The notes beneath the pieces were generated by a model. It worked only from the letters and a program-made list of their open reading frames with translations, was not told the origin of the DNA and made no database searches. 64,000 nt of DNA from Bipolaris cookei (Eukaryota > Ascomycota > Dothideomycetes > Pleosporales > Pleosporaceae), in assembly GCA_002286855.1 (NCBI GenBank), contig NRSV01000025.1:310001-374000 (forward strand), read 5' to 3'. The translations under genes and the position numbers were made by a program. This document shows, one piece after another, positions 31,920 through 43,770 of this stretch. Position 1 is the stretch's first letter. Each line of letters begins with the position of its first letter.

Positions 31920-33253
31920 TCATCTTGTACAGACTGTTTCAAGAGTGACAGACAACCTAATAGCCGACCAGTCGTAGTTGAGTATACCCCAAGCTTCATC
32001 TGACCCAATAAGTGTGTTGGGTTGCCTATTTGGTCGCGTTTGGGGGTAAAGGCTACCGCAAAGCTCCCAATGTTGCCAGCCAACCTTGTACTCTTTGACC
32101 ATTTCCACTAGACACTTGGCATATGTTGTTTGGTTCCAGTAAACGCCGTTGCTGATAAAGCCCCACTCGGAAATGACCATTGGAAAGACATACTTGGTCG
32201 CTGGGTCACTGGCATTGACCGCTTGGAATCCATTCTGATATCATTTTCTCTTGAACGTCTGGCAGTCGTCTTTCGTTCCCTCAAAATCGTACTTATGAAT
32301 CTCCAGCACAATCTTGTTCTTCCAGGCGAGGTCGCTTGGGATAAACGTAGCCTTCTTGTTGGCAGTAGATGTACCAGCAGTTCCGCCAAGCGTCTTGCCA
32401 AGTGGAATTGGGCCAATGTAAGTATCGTAGGAGAGTCCAGAGAAGAATATGAGGGTATCCGGGTCAGCTTGATGGACAGCATTGGCAGCACTCGTCATGT
32501 GGATGTACCACATGTACCAATCGACAGGCTCAGCATTCTTAGCGGACCGCAACTCATTGCGCAAACCTATCGAGGAAAACGTGGGCCAGTTTTCCTTGGC
32601 CTGAATTGAATAGCTTTGAGCAAGGGGGTTGGCAGCGGAAGGTACTTGCGTGTTTCGCCATAAACGTTAAACCTCGCTTCCATTTTTTAACATCAAAGTA
32701 ACTTTCTCCAAACCACCCATTTCCATCGTCCTCGCCGCAGCATCAGAAAGCCTTGCTCACGTGGTTGTCAAGGTGGAGAACGATACCCTGGCGCGCCAGC
32801 TCTTTAGCGACGGCATCCCAAGCCTGCAATCTAGTAGTATTTTTTGGCGATTTGCGGATTATGCTTTAATATAGAGCTCAAAACGGCCGTCCCATTAGTG
32901 CCAGGTATAGATCCTAGGACGCTCTTCTCCAGAGTCTAATTAGGACTGTTGGCCAAGTAGTCGTCGACCATCTCAATGACAAATGGCATTCGCACAGAAT
33001 TAAGACCGAGCTTTGGGAACCAAGATACAATTTTTTCGATGGAGGAGTGTTGAAGGCCCTCAGGTATCATGATCTCCTGATGGCCTGGCCAGTTCGTCGA
33101 CATGAAGTGGAAGACATTTCCATTGGCGTCGATGATGTCTTGGCCCTTGGTGGATAATGGAAGTATAGGGGCTGCCCTTTTCGACTCGTGTTGCGGCATA
33201 GCAGTAACCAAGGATGCTCACAGGAGTCCCCAGATAATGCAGGAAAACATCAT
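31920..33253 (-). pseudogene. Glycoside hydrolase family 5 (cellulase-type) pseudogene
   Basis: Recognisable GH5 blocks run in order on the minus strand: FHFMSTNWPGHQEIMIPEGL, LGLNSVRMPF, HLDNHVSKAF, then LRNELRSAKN with the acid/base Glu, then VISEWGF with the nucleophile Glu. The lesions are: TGA in the signal peptide (33220-33218); TAG at 32938-32936; a frameshift in an A-run near 32835; TGA at 32745-32743; a frameshift near 32660; and TGA at 32243-32241. Several stops replace codons in otherwise conserved context, and the TAG fits a CAG-to-TAG change (inference). None looks like an intron. The intact gene would have encoded a secreted beta-glycanase. It is divergent from the GH88 gene. 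Confidence 0.85.
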
Positions 33254-33903
33254 GAAGACGAAGATGCGAAGGATTTGACGAGGCCTGTAACGGTGTTCGT
33301 ATCTTTTTACATACTTTCTGTAGGCGAACCGTAATTTGAGGATAATTTGATTTATAGCGACCATACTAATTATTCCGTGTATCAAGTTAAGCCCAGGAGC
33401 TCTAGATGTTTTTCATAATGTCACATGCCGAACGTATGTCAATAGCCATGCTCAGTCTAGTAGGGATTATCTCAAAGTCCCAGCATTTACCGAAAACAGG
33501 AACGAACGAAAGATGTAAACTTCGACTGCGGTGACGTTCCTGTAGCGGATGGATTACCTTGGTCGTAAACGGGCAGGATGCGGGCATCGGAACAATGCAG
33601 ATCCCACGACTAGTCGTCAGCCCAACTTTGTTGGAAAGAGATAACCCGACGTCGTCGAAATAAGCCACGAAAATATGAGCGCGTCTACAAATATGAATTT
33701 GGTGCCTGAGGAGGCTACTTCTACTGGCATCTCCCCCGTCGCGTTTCTTTCAACTCGAGTCAACACCCTAGGAACTATTGTTTAACCCATTTTGAACATC
33801 ACCGCGTTGAAGAGCCGTTTACACTCCCAGTCAGGACGTCAGCATCACCGCACCTATCGCAGACATAATTAGCTCACGCGTGTTGACCAACAAGTGAAAA
33901 AAA
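33254..33903. promoter_or_regulatory. Region between GH5 pseudogene and GH88 gene
   Basis: 0.65 kb divergent intergenic region. An 88-codon minus-strand ORF (33402-33668) begins at GTG and shows no family feature. Confidence 0.4.
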
Positions 33904-35567
33904 ATGGGTGACGCTGTACAAGAAGTCAATGGGATTGTCCCAACCGCAGTGTAAGAAGCACTCCGTTCACGCTGATAGTAACCTCTTCTCACCCATCATG
34001 ACCAGTATCAAAAACATCAATCTCAGCGCCATCTTCTCCGAAAACGTCCTCGCCAAAATCATTCAAGTAGCACAACGAGGCCTGAAGAAACCAGTTGCGT
34101 AACCCTCTTTCCCCACCACCAATTCAACACTCCCCTTTGGACCTCTCGTCTAACACCCCCAGGCCCCCTTACCCTCATATCCCCACACAGTCCCTCAAAC
34201 AGGACCCAATGCAGGCCGCTACGAAGAACGCGAAGCCCTCTTCTGGACCTGCGGTTTCTTCCCCGGCAGCATCTACGCCCTTTTGGAACGCAGCATGAAA
34301 TACCCCCAAGCCCTCTCCATGCCCCCTCAACTACGCCCTACAATTCAAGAATACCTCTTGAAACTCGGCCGCCACTACAGTGTAGCCATTACCCAAATGT
34401 CCAGCCGAACAGATACCCACGACATGGGCTTCATCGTGCAACCCCCCCTGCAGCGCGACTGGGAACTAACAGGTAACAAAGCCAGTCTTGCCGCTGTCGT
34501 GAATGCCGCCGAGGCACTCGCATCGCGGTACGATGAGCGCGTCCAGGCCATACGGAGTTGGGACGTCGCAGTCAACGATCGATACAGTATTACGGATATG
34601 GAAGAAAACTTTCTCGTGATAATCGACAGCATGTGCAGTACGTCTCTCTCTCTCCTCAACCCCCCATCTCCATTCCCCCTTTCTCTTCTCCAAACAACAA
34701 AACATTTCCAACCTCCCTATTCTAACTAAAATGAAAAAAAAAGATCTCGACCTCCTCTACTTTACCGCCCACACAACCTCCTCCCCCCACCTCTCCCACA
34801 TAGCAACCACCCACGCCACGCGCATAACCCGCGAAATCCTGCGCAAAGACTACTCCTCCTACCACCTCGTCAACTTCTCCCCGCGCACCGGTCTCGTTCG
34901 TGCGAAAATGACGAACCAGGGCCACGCCGACGCATCTACCTGGAGCCGTGGGCAGGCATGGTCGGTAATGGGTTTTGCGCAGACGTACGCATGGACGAAA
35001 GATGTACGGTTTTTAACTACGGCGATTGGATGTGCGCGGTATTTTTTGAGGAGGTGTGAGGAAGGGAAGGGGAAATGGGCGGCGTGGTCGGTGCCGAGGT
35101 GGGATTTTGATGCTCCGATGGTGAAGGCAGAGGGGGAAGAAGAAGAAGAAGAAGAAGAAGAGGGGGAAAGGGGGCCGCTGAGAGATGTATCTGCGGGTGT
35201 AATTGCTGCGAATGGGTTACTGATTATACATCAAGCACTGCAGGGGTTGGACGCTAAGACTGCGGCGGAGATGGCGGGTGAAGTCGATTTTCTGGATGTT
35301 GCGCTACAGATTGTGGCGCAGACGATTGAGTATGCGTATGATGAGGATTTGGCGTTGTTTGAGGTACGTGGTGAGGGAAAGGTGAATGGGGGTGCGGCTG
35401 GCGGGGATGTGATGGTGAAGGAATCGTCGTTTGATGGGATACTGCGACACAGTACGACGAATTGGAATGAGCATGCGCATCAAAAGTACAAGGATCATGG
35501 GCTTGTGTACGCGGATTACTATTTGCTGGAGTTTGGGAATAAGCTGTTGAGGGCAGGGCTAATTTAG
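33904..35567 (+). CDS. Glycoside hydrolase family 88, unsaturated glucuronyl hydrolase
   Basis: The proposed exons are 33904-33950, 34006-34093, 34163-34637 and 34744-35567; 477 aa. Introns 1 and 3 have good signals (GTAAGA, GTACGT). Intron 2 must be phase 0 to keep frame. This forces a weak GTTGCG donor, because the better-looking GTAACC two bases further on would break the frame. Core motifs: TVPQTGPNAGRYEEREALFW, FWTCGFFPGSIYALLER, THDMGF with a catalytic Asp, and STWSRGQAWSVMGFAQTY. A (GAA)n run inserts nine Glu (35136-35162). It hydrates unsaturated uronic-acid oligosaccharides left by lyases, a downstream step of pectin or glucuronan breakdown. No signal peptide is seen, so it is likely intracellular. 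If intron 2 is not spliced as proposed, the gene may be impaired. Confidence 0.85.
35136..35161 (+). repeat. In-frame (GAA)n microsatellite in the GH88 gene
   Basis: Eight GAA codons followed by GAG give a Glu9 insertion between conserved blocks. Length variation would be in frame. Confidence 0.9.
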
Positions 35568-36220
35568 CGGCTTCTCTTATCTTTTTCATGCCATAAAAAG
35601 AACTATAGCAATATTCCATGTTGCCGCTTTGATACTACATATCCCCAAAAAAAACATTTCGTTCCCAAAGATGCGTCTGGCAATACTAAACACAAGTGAG
35701 AACCCTGTAAAGCACAATTACTGGAATTACTGTTTACATCGAAGACATGTACAAAAGGCTTTTGCAGCAAATGTACGTTACATGCAAGGAAAACGCTAAA
35801 CCCACCATCCATTTCATCCCATCCCATTCCAATCCAACCCAACCGAATTCAACTTAACCGAATTCAATTCAATTCAATTCAATTCATGCCATGTACGCCT
35901 CCACTCCTTTGTTTCGCCTGCTGCAATAGCAACAAAAACAACAAGAACCAGAATCTCGCTGTAATGCACAAACAGGGAAGCCACATTTTTTTGATAATGT
36001 GTGTGTGTGTATGTTTGTGACGCCTGCAAACTCCGCCAATGGATAAAAGCACGCAAGAAGAATCCCGTGGTCTCGTTTGTCTATACCAAGTCGCTTGCAA
36101 TGCTAGAAAGGACAGATGAAACGAGACAAGGATATGCCCCTCAATGCGCCAGAAACCAGAGTCTATAGTTGGAAAACGGGAGACGAAGAGCTAATAATTC
36201 GAGGTGAGAGGCGGGCATGT
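35568..36220. other. Gene-free stretch between convergent genes
   Basis: Carries five AATTC units (35861-35885) and a (GT)n tract at about 36001. Otherwise 3' flanks only. Confidence 0.6.
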
Positions 36221-38052
36221 TTAGTGGTCGCCCTCGTCAATCTCTTCCTCTTTGCCACCAGCTGTAATGGCGATGCGCTTTTTGGGTTCACCCCATAATT
36301 GCTGGAGGACTTTCTTCTTCTGGCCGTCTCGGAGGTTTTTGAGAAATCCATAGGTTCCTGTCAGGTCGTTGAGCTGTTGCTCCAGGCCGAAGCTGTTGCT
36401 CTGTGCCCGGCGGATGAGGGGGCTAATGAGGTTTTTGCGCGCCTTGTCCAATTGGTCTTTGACGGAGTGGATGATTTGGATGTGGCCTTTGAGCTCAGAT
36501 TTGTTGATCAAAGTGGATGCACGGACATCCTTGAGGAGCTTCAGGTTCCTCTCATACTTTTTAATCTTCATCTTGTTGTTGATGGTCATGCGCCACATGG
36601 ACGCGAGGAACTCGTCTTTCCTGTTTGCGAGCGAGTCCTCTTCCTTCGCAACAGAGCGATGGAGGTTGTGGAATTGCCGGTCCACGCTTTCGAAGAGCTG
36701 GAACAGAACGTCTGCGCGCGCAAGCTCGTTTGCAATGTTCTCTTCTAGCGTGGAGAGGAGATAGTCAAACGTGCGTTGCAGGGTGGCTTTGGAGCGCTGT
36801 TGGGTAGTGTGGCCGAGGACATCATTTACCACACGTCCTATCGCTGTGGGCGACCCATTGCGCTCAAGCAAGCCGATCTTGCTCAGACCGCCATGCACAT
36901 TTCCGATGATTGTATCAATCACACCAATCTTGGGGCCTTGTATGCTCTGCAATTCGCGCTTGGCCCACTCCATGGTGATAAGGATGCTACAATCATTAGT
37001 GGGTGTGTGAGCGTCGAGCGATGTATACCTACGAGTCCATATCACCGTCCACATTTGTGAAGAAGCTCGTAATCTTCTCAGACAAGATCTTGAGGCTGTC
37101 GCCCAAGTCGTCGAGCTGGTCAATGATGACCGAGGACGCCGACATATTTGTCGCTCGGACGCTCTCTCCTAAATCTTGGACAGCGATACTTGCCTCTGCG
37201 AGCTCGCGCGACCGCGGTATTACATTTTCGGACGCGTAGAGAAGCGGCTCAAATTGCTTGGCCATGTTGGCGACATTTGCGACGTCTGGAATCAGGCTAG
37301 CTGTCCAGGGCTGCAGAAGGATCCATGACAGCAGGACAGTTGCAACGGTAAGAATGACGTTTGCTCTTGATCTAGTGAAGATGTGAAGGCCACTGGCAAA
37401 AGTAGAAATGGTATCTTCAATGGGTGCGGTACGAAACTTGGCTTCTCCTCTGTAAGCAAAGCGCATGACTAAGGCTGTCAGTTTCTACAGCGCGCATTGG
37501 TGGGAACGACTTACAACCCTCTGCTGGACCGTCCTGGTCATGATGCGACAGCTCCAACTCCTTTCCTGGGAGCGCGCATGGACTCGGGGTGGGGTGGTCG
37601 TCGGCGACGACGGGACTCTGGAGGCGCGAGGCGATGCTGGTGGACAGGAATCTCTGTTCTTCTTCTGGTATGGGCTCTGGACTTGTGCGCGGCGTCTGCT
37701 TGTATGGCGACTCGGGCAATGGTATGCGCGAGGGAGTGACTTCGCGATCAGTGCGGTACTCGAATGGCGACCTGGAGGGGCTGTTGCGCATTGCGCTTTC
37801 GCCCAGCAGCGACTTGCGGTACCAGTGATTGCTGGACTGGGATTTTTGCCAGGCCGGAGGGGCCCAGGGCCCGTCCGACTCGGTCTCGGAGTCTGGGTCG
37901 TCCTGGGGTACGCTCCATCGCGACGAGTGCATGTTGGAGCGGCTGCTGTAGGCCGAGTGCATGCTGCGCTCGGGGTCAAAGGCCTCAAGCGAGGCGCTGA
38001 GAGAGGGGATGTCATGCTCATACAGACTCCCGCGATCCATTGTGTCAATCAT
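36221..38052 (-). CDS. Conserved-looking fungal membrane protein with coiled coils, unknown function
   Basis: Exons are 38052-37515, 37468-37033 and 36986-36221, with two 46-nt introns (GTAAGT...CTTAG and GTAGGT...TGTAG); 579 aa. Residues 1-180 are Ser/Pro/Arg-rich and disordered. One clear transmembrane helix follows (ANVILTVATVLLSWILLQPW). The rest is a long helical region with heptad-like coiled coils (IDQLDDLGDSLKILSEKI; LLSTLEENIANELARADVLF; MKIKKYERNLKLLKDV), ending in a basic/acidic tail (EEEIDEGDH). I do not recognise a named family. The layout, a cytosolic disordered head, one membrane span and a coiled body, suggests a tether or organelle-shaping protein (inference). A 209-codon ORF on the opposite strand is a shadow. 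Confidence 0.75.
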
Positions 38053-39622
38053 TCTGGGGTGCGCCGTGGTGGGCTGCGGTTGCTGTATCGATAACGGAGG
38101 GTGTGGAGGGGAGGAGGCTGGTGCGCAATCGGGATTACTGTAAGTACGCTGGGTCCACTAGGTCGAGGGTCTGCGGGTCTGCAGGCACACGGGGAGCACC
38201 CTTGTGACGCGACAATCGGGGCGAGCACCTTGCAGCAATGTCGAGGGTGCCTAGCGCTTAGGGCAAGTGAGCTTGAGAGTGAAGAGAGAAAGGCGGGCGG
38301 GAATGCGCTCATGGTGCAAGTACAGGCTGGAGCGGGCCCGTCACCGCTCCCTCTGCCATGCGATAAGCTAATTAGCCCGGCCGTGCAAGATCAACGGCCA
38401 GCGTGCTGCCTGCTACCCACTGCCCACTGCCTACCACTGCAGCGGGGTGAAACAAGAGTGGCTGGGCTGGGGTGGTCACATGGTTGGCTGTCGTCCCTCC
38501 GGCCTAGTGCGGGGAAGACTGACGGCTGCTGGCGGATTGCCGCTCGCCATCCAGCCCGCCTTGCACGGATGCGATGCATGCGGCGGCCATGACAGGAGCT
38601 TAAAGAGACTCGCCATATTACATGTAGTCTTGCCCTCTTCCACTCCGACTGTCGTGGTACGCCATGCGGGGTTGCGCCCCTCCGATTGGCTCCAGCCACA
38701 GGCGTCACGCCCAGCGCGGAGGGGTACTATGCCTATGCTACTGGGAGCACGGCGGGCGCGGGCACGGGCACTGGCATTGGCACTGGCACCGCCTAGACTC
38801 ACTGCGCTCGACACCTGCCCGTGTATACATACATATGTATGTATGCAAAGTCCCACCCCGCATCTCAGCCATTGTGTAGAGACAGCGCAAAACACGCAGA
38901 GCCAAAACAAAAGAAAGAACAAGGCCATCGGCATCGTCCATGGCAGTGCGATAGAGGGACTTGTGGTGGCGTGCGATAGGTAACGCTAGCGCCGTCAGAG
39001 CTGCCCCAGCAAAAAGCAATAATCATGTGCCCTCCTCATACGTTGAGCATTGCTCAATGCGCTTCCAAAGCCCACTTTAGAACGCGCGATAAAGAGAATA
39101 TTGAGTATTTTTATCGCGGTAAAGGCGGCGCAAAAACCATCGCTGGCGACATGGGCTCGAGCTGAGTGTAGCATGTCTGGAAGCTCGAGAAGGACAGAAG
39201 GAAAAGATATCGATGACTGTGTGAAAATATTGATGACGAAATACGCTGAGAGATGATGCGATAGACTAGAAGACTGTTGACCTGGTAAGAAAGAAATGGC
39301 AAAAGCTGAGAAGCTCAATTGTGAACTCTAGTCCTTTCACACCTCCGATCGAAGGTGCTGCTGCTGCGGTAGCAACAGTCGTGGTGCCAAATATAAAAAA
39401 GCTGTAGTTAGTCAGATGCGTTAGCTGAAGCCTTGCAACAAAAGCATGTGCTATGCGACCGTTTGCAGGCTGATGTTGAAGCTGGTAAAGTGATCACAGC
39501 CTGCAAGCTGCTCTTTTTACTTGACGTATGGCGCACGGGCCGCCCGGCGCGACATTGGCCGGAACTGGAATATTCAGCATCGTCACTTTGCAACATCGCC
39601 GCCCACCACACAACACGCCACG
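38053..39622. promoter_or_regulatory. Divergent intergenic region, GC-rich
   Basis: 1.6 kb between the membrane-protein and RSM7 starts. It contains a GGCAC(T/G)GGCAT-like short repeat at about 38755-38790 and TACA/TATG repeats at 38820-38845. No gene is supported. Confidence 0.45.
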
Positions 39623-40771
39623 ATGCCGCCAAGATTAAACATTGCTGCCTTCACGCGACCAATTGCCTTCCGACCTAGGCTTCAGGTGCAATGCCCTGCT
39701 CGATCAGCACTTCGACTGTCATCGTCGCAATGGCGCCTGTATTCTGATTCAGCCAAACCACCAGCCGCGGACCGCTCCAAGCGAGAAGATGCAAAGCCCA
39801 TTGAGCATGTCTCCGAAGAGGCGGCTGCCATGGCCAAGACAATGGGCGAGGAGGGACCTGATCTCAGCCAGGGCACCCCAATTGAGGATGTGAGGTCACC
39901 ACCACCATACGCTGCCGCAGATATGCTGACAGCCGACTAGGTAGTCAAAGGTGACAAGGCCGCGCAAGAAAGCCTGCCCAAGGTGATGCAAGAAAAACTC
40001 AGTTCTCAACAACCCAAGACGACACCAAATGTAGCGCCAAAGGGCTCACGATCATACTCAACCATGACGACTCAGACCAACGGCAACAGTGGATTGGATA
40101 TGGGCTTAGTCAATGTCCAGAACGCCTCAAAGGCACCCACCATACCAGGTCTCAAGTTCGACATGCCCACTCTGCCACTACCGAAAGACGGCCATGTCAA
40201 ACATCGCCATGATCCAGTCGTTGACCAGGTCACCAATCTGCTCATGCGACACGGCAAGAAGAGCGTTGCGGAGCGGGTACGTCAGTTCGGTACTACAATT
40301 TAGCGTACATACATCTAATAGCAAGAACAACAGAATATGGCATTAATCCTCCAACATCTCCGAACATCGCCCATCCCCACCATCAACCCCTCCAGGCCGC
40401 TGCTTCCCGGCGCGCCCCCGCCATCACACCTCCCTCTCAACCCCGTCCTCTATCTTACACTGGCCATTGACTCGGTCGCACCCCTGATGCGCATTCGAAG
40501 TCAGAGAGGTGCAGCTGGAGGAGGAGTCGCTCTTCAGATCCCTGTGCCGCTGGGCCAGAGACAACGGCGGCGCGCAGCCATCCAGTGGATCATGGCGGCT
40601 GCTTCAAAAAGGAGGAACATGGGCAGTGGCAAGAACAGCTTTGCCCAGCGAATTGCGCAGGAGCTTGTTGCAGTAGTACAGGGCACCAGCGGTATCTGGG
40701 ACAGGCGCAACGCCATACACAAGCTGGGCGTTGCGGCGCGAGCAAATATCGTGCTTCCTAGGAAGAGGTAG
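39623..40771 (+). CDS. RSM7: Mitochondrial small ribosomal subunit protein uS7m
   Basis: Exons are 39623-39889, 39941-40276 and 40334-40771, with introns of 51 and 57 nt (GTGAGG...GACTAG, GTACGT...AACAG); 346 aa. The N-terminus (MPPRLNIAAFTRPIAFRPRL) is basic and acid-free, a mitochondrial import signal. The ribosomal S7 domain starts at HDPVVDQVTNLLMRHGKKSV and continues with the MRIRSQRGAAGGG and PVPLGQRQRRRAAIQWIM signatures. It ends KRRNMGSGKNSFAQRIAQEL. It binds the 3' domain of mitochondrial small-subunit rRNA. The spacer between presequence and S7 domain is longer than in bacteria, as usual for fungi. Confidence 0.93.
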
Positions 40772-41708
40772 AAGTACTAGTTAGCAAAGCACAACGTGCC
40801 GTTGGTAATGCATCAATGTACATTATTTCCATGAGTGCTTCGGCTAGAGACTGGGCGAGTACATGTCTCTGCATAGGGCGTCATGGGTCAGCACAGCCAC
40901 ATGCACACTTGCTCCACGCGGCCCCGTATTCTGCCACGGGCTCCTTTCACATGTGATGCTTGGACGAGGCAAGATAGGGTTGGCACTGAGATGCCCACGC
41001 GACAGCTGGCGAAGCAACGCCGTGACTGTGTACATACGTAGATAGTCGAAGACGCTGCTTGTTCTGTTGCATGCCGCATCTCGGTCCCTGCGCCAGCGGC
41101 ATGGGCAGGGCGCGGTGGGTGATCTTCGCATGCCAAGGCTTGTCAAACCGCCAGATGCTGGAGGGATGGATGGTCCGATGCCCACTTCCCACCGCCTAGA
41201 CCAAGAACATCCGCGACCGTCGACTCGCGCTGACTGTCGCCGCCCCCCAGGAGCCCTCTTGTCTCAAGCTTGCTGTTCCTTTTCCATATGTCGTCGGCAT
41301 CCATCAATCTGCTAGGGAACAACTTGTTCTCCGACAGCGGTTAGCTACATACAGTACGACGGATCGGCCCGCCATTGCCCTCAGCTACAGTCTTTGGAAT
41401 TATTACCCCACTGCTGGCATTAGTACCATCACGCGCTCACCCCACACACACACACCCTGACCGGACCGGCTAGCATTTGGTACGGGGTGGCTGGCATCTG
41501 TAGCTCGCACATCAGACAGCAGCTAGCTGTGCCTATGATGCCATAGTACAACTCCAATTGACGCTCCCAATCACCCCAGCTACCCCGCGAACACGACTGC
41601 TATCTTTTTGCGATAATTGCAAGATTGCCACACATCACGCCAACCCCGGCACACAACCCTGAACCCACTACCGTCTCTCCACGCACCAACACTGCACACA
41701 CTGCTACC
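40772..41708. other. Gene-free stretch upstream of the UspA-domain gene
   Basis: 0.94 kb with GC-rich patches and a short (CA)n tract near 41445. The final 100 bp is a pyrimidine-rich leader. No gene is supported. Confidence 0.45.
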
Positions 41709-43770
41709 ATGGCCTCGCTCGAAGCTGCCATCGATGAGGAGATGAGAGAGGTTGTAAAACTCCTCGAGGGCAACCAGAAGCCCGGAGGACGACGCGCAGA
41801 AAGCCCGACAGCACGCGCGCAAAGCCCCAACCCACTTGCTTCACCAGTTCGGAGCATGTTAGATGTTGATGCTTCGGGACCGCGCAGGAGCTCGAGCCGT
41901 GGGAGCACTGGCATTCCCTTTGCCATGCCCTCGTCGCCTCGCAGAGTGAACCCTGAGTCGGCATACAAATTTGAAATGCTGCCTTCAATCGACGCGCATG
42001 CTATGCCCAAAAGAGTGTCGCAAGGTGGCAAGCTCGATGCTTCTGCAAAACCTCGCGCTATGTCAACCGTATACGGCAGCTCGGCTGGCTTTCTAGGCTC
42101 CTCAAACTCAAGGGACCGACACAACTCGCTGAATGGCCCTCTGGGTCGGTCAAAATCTGGATCTCCAGGCCCTCGTAGATCTGCTTCTCCAGCAATGCGC
42201 ATGCTGAGCCCGCCCCCGCCCGCTTCGACTTCGAATAACAGCCTTGTGACCGATTCAGGCAAGCGCATCGACATGGATACCGCGTACCGAAAACTTTCCG
42301 ACTCTGCTTTGGCACGTTCCGAGGGTGGGCTTTCTTCACTCCCCAACCGCAAAGGCTCAGATCCTATCAAAGGCACATCGACTGCCCCAGGTGGAGGTGT
42401 CCGTCTAGCCACAGACGACGACGGCGAAGACAGCGCTGCTGTAGAGAGCAGCGAAAATGGCTCCGATAGCTCAGAGTGGGAGGATGGGTGGAACGGGGCC
42501 AACAAACGAGAACGTGGCAGGCAGCGATCAAGGAAAACTTCTACAGGTACAGATAGGATGGGCAGAGAAATCATCACAGCTAAGAGCTTGTTGGCCGCAG
42601 CGGAGCAAGAACGTAGGTAACACGTGCAGCCAAACTGTTGCACTTAAATGCTAACCCTACACAGGAAGAGATGTTGCTGTCTCCTACAAAGTGCGGTCAT
42701 TGCTCGAGCCTTCCATAAACATCACTGGTCCAAATGGCGAGAGAATGTCCAGAAGAAACTCTTCGGGTGTCGTACACCCCCACACCAGTTTCGATCAGGG
42801 AGGCTCTGGGTTTTCTACGCCAGTTCACTCCGATCATGAGGACGAGCTCGCCGAAATCAAATCAGCTCAACAACTTTCACTGAACATTTCGCCTATTCAG
42901 TCAAGCCCAGAAGCCCATCGCTGTGTTCGACAAATTATTAGGGGTAACTACGTTCAGTTTGCAGAAGACGCTACCAAAGGATTGAGGAGACAGCGTGTAT
43001 ACCTTGTATCGACCGATCTCAGTGATGAGGCTGCATACGCTTTAGAGTGGACAATCGGCACGGTTTTACGAGATGGCGATACCCTCCTTGCTGTCTATGC
43101 TGTTGACGAGGAAACTGGCGTCGCAACGACTGATGCTTCTGGGGCACCTATCAGCCAAGGTACCACTGGGCGACAGGAATCAGACCATCTTAAGAGGACT
43201 CTGTCCAACCACGACGGTCTGACACAAGCAAGACCCGGGTTCTCAGCATTGTCAAACTCAATCATGGCCACTGAAGCCAACGTAGGTGCTATGGGCAAGG
43301 CTGAGAAAGACAGATATCAGGCTTGTGTGGAGGTTTCTGACCGATGTGTCAAATTGCTGAGAAAGACTCGTCTTCAAGTGCGTGCTGTGGTCGAGGTGTT
43401 CCACTGCAAGAGCCCTAAGCACATGATTACTGAAGTGGTGAGTAGCTCCGGATTGTATGAAATGCTGCACTTGGCTAATAGCCCATTGATAGATTGACTT
43501 CTTGGAGCCAACTCTTGTGATTCTTGGTTCTCGAGGGCGGAACGCTCTCAAAGGGTAAGTTTTGAGTCCCGCTCCTGATGCTTGGATGCTAACATCGGCA
43601 GTGTTCTGCTCGGATCTTTCAGTAATTACTTAGTCACTAAGTCATCGGTGCCTGTCATGGTCGCACGGAAACGGCTCCGGAAACACAGCAAGTACAAGCG
43701 GCAAAACGTGCGGATGTCCAATGTTATCCAAGGCTCCAATGACCGACTTGCGAATGCGAAGATTGATTAA
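41709..43770 (+). CDS. Universal stress protein (UspA) domain protein with disordered N-terminus
   Basis: Exons are 41709-42612, 42665-43437, 43493-43554 and 43602-43770; 635 aa. Intron 1 must use donor GTAGGT (42613), not the adjacent GTAACA, to keep frame. The first 380 residues are Ser/Pro/Arg-rich with repeated SP and RSxS sites, likely kinase targets. The UspA domain follows: VYLVSTDLSDEAAYALEWTI, then an insertion of about 60 residues. The ATP-binding half is spread over the last exons (DFLEPTLVILGSRGRNALKG, then VLLGSFSNYLVTKSSVPVMV). The final G-x9-G(S/T)-type loop is present. Fungal proteins of this type are poorly studied; a nucleotide-responsive stress or signalling role is inference. 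A 347-codon antisense ORF is a shadow. Confidence 0.88.

Noticed and set aside
33402..33668. 88-codon minus-strand ORF between GH5 and GH88
   Set aside because: Begins at GTG, has no domain and lies in an intergenic region beside a pseudogene.
37465..38094. 209-codon plus-strand ORF opposite the coiled-coil membrane protein
   Set aside because: Antisense shadow of GC-rich coding sequence; its translation is Arg/Trp/Gly-rich without domain character.
41600..42643. 347-codon minus-strand ORF opposite the UspA-domain gene
   Set aside because: Antisense shadow. The plus strand has clear codon structure, a UspA domain and splice continuity; the minus product has no family feature.
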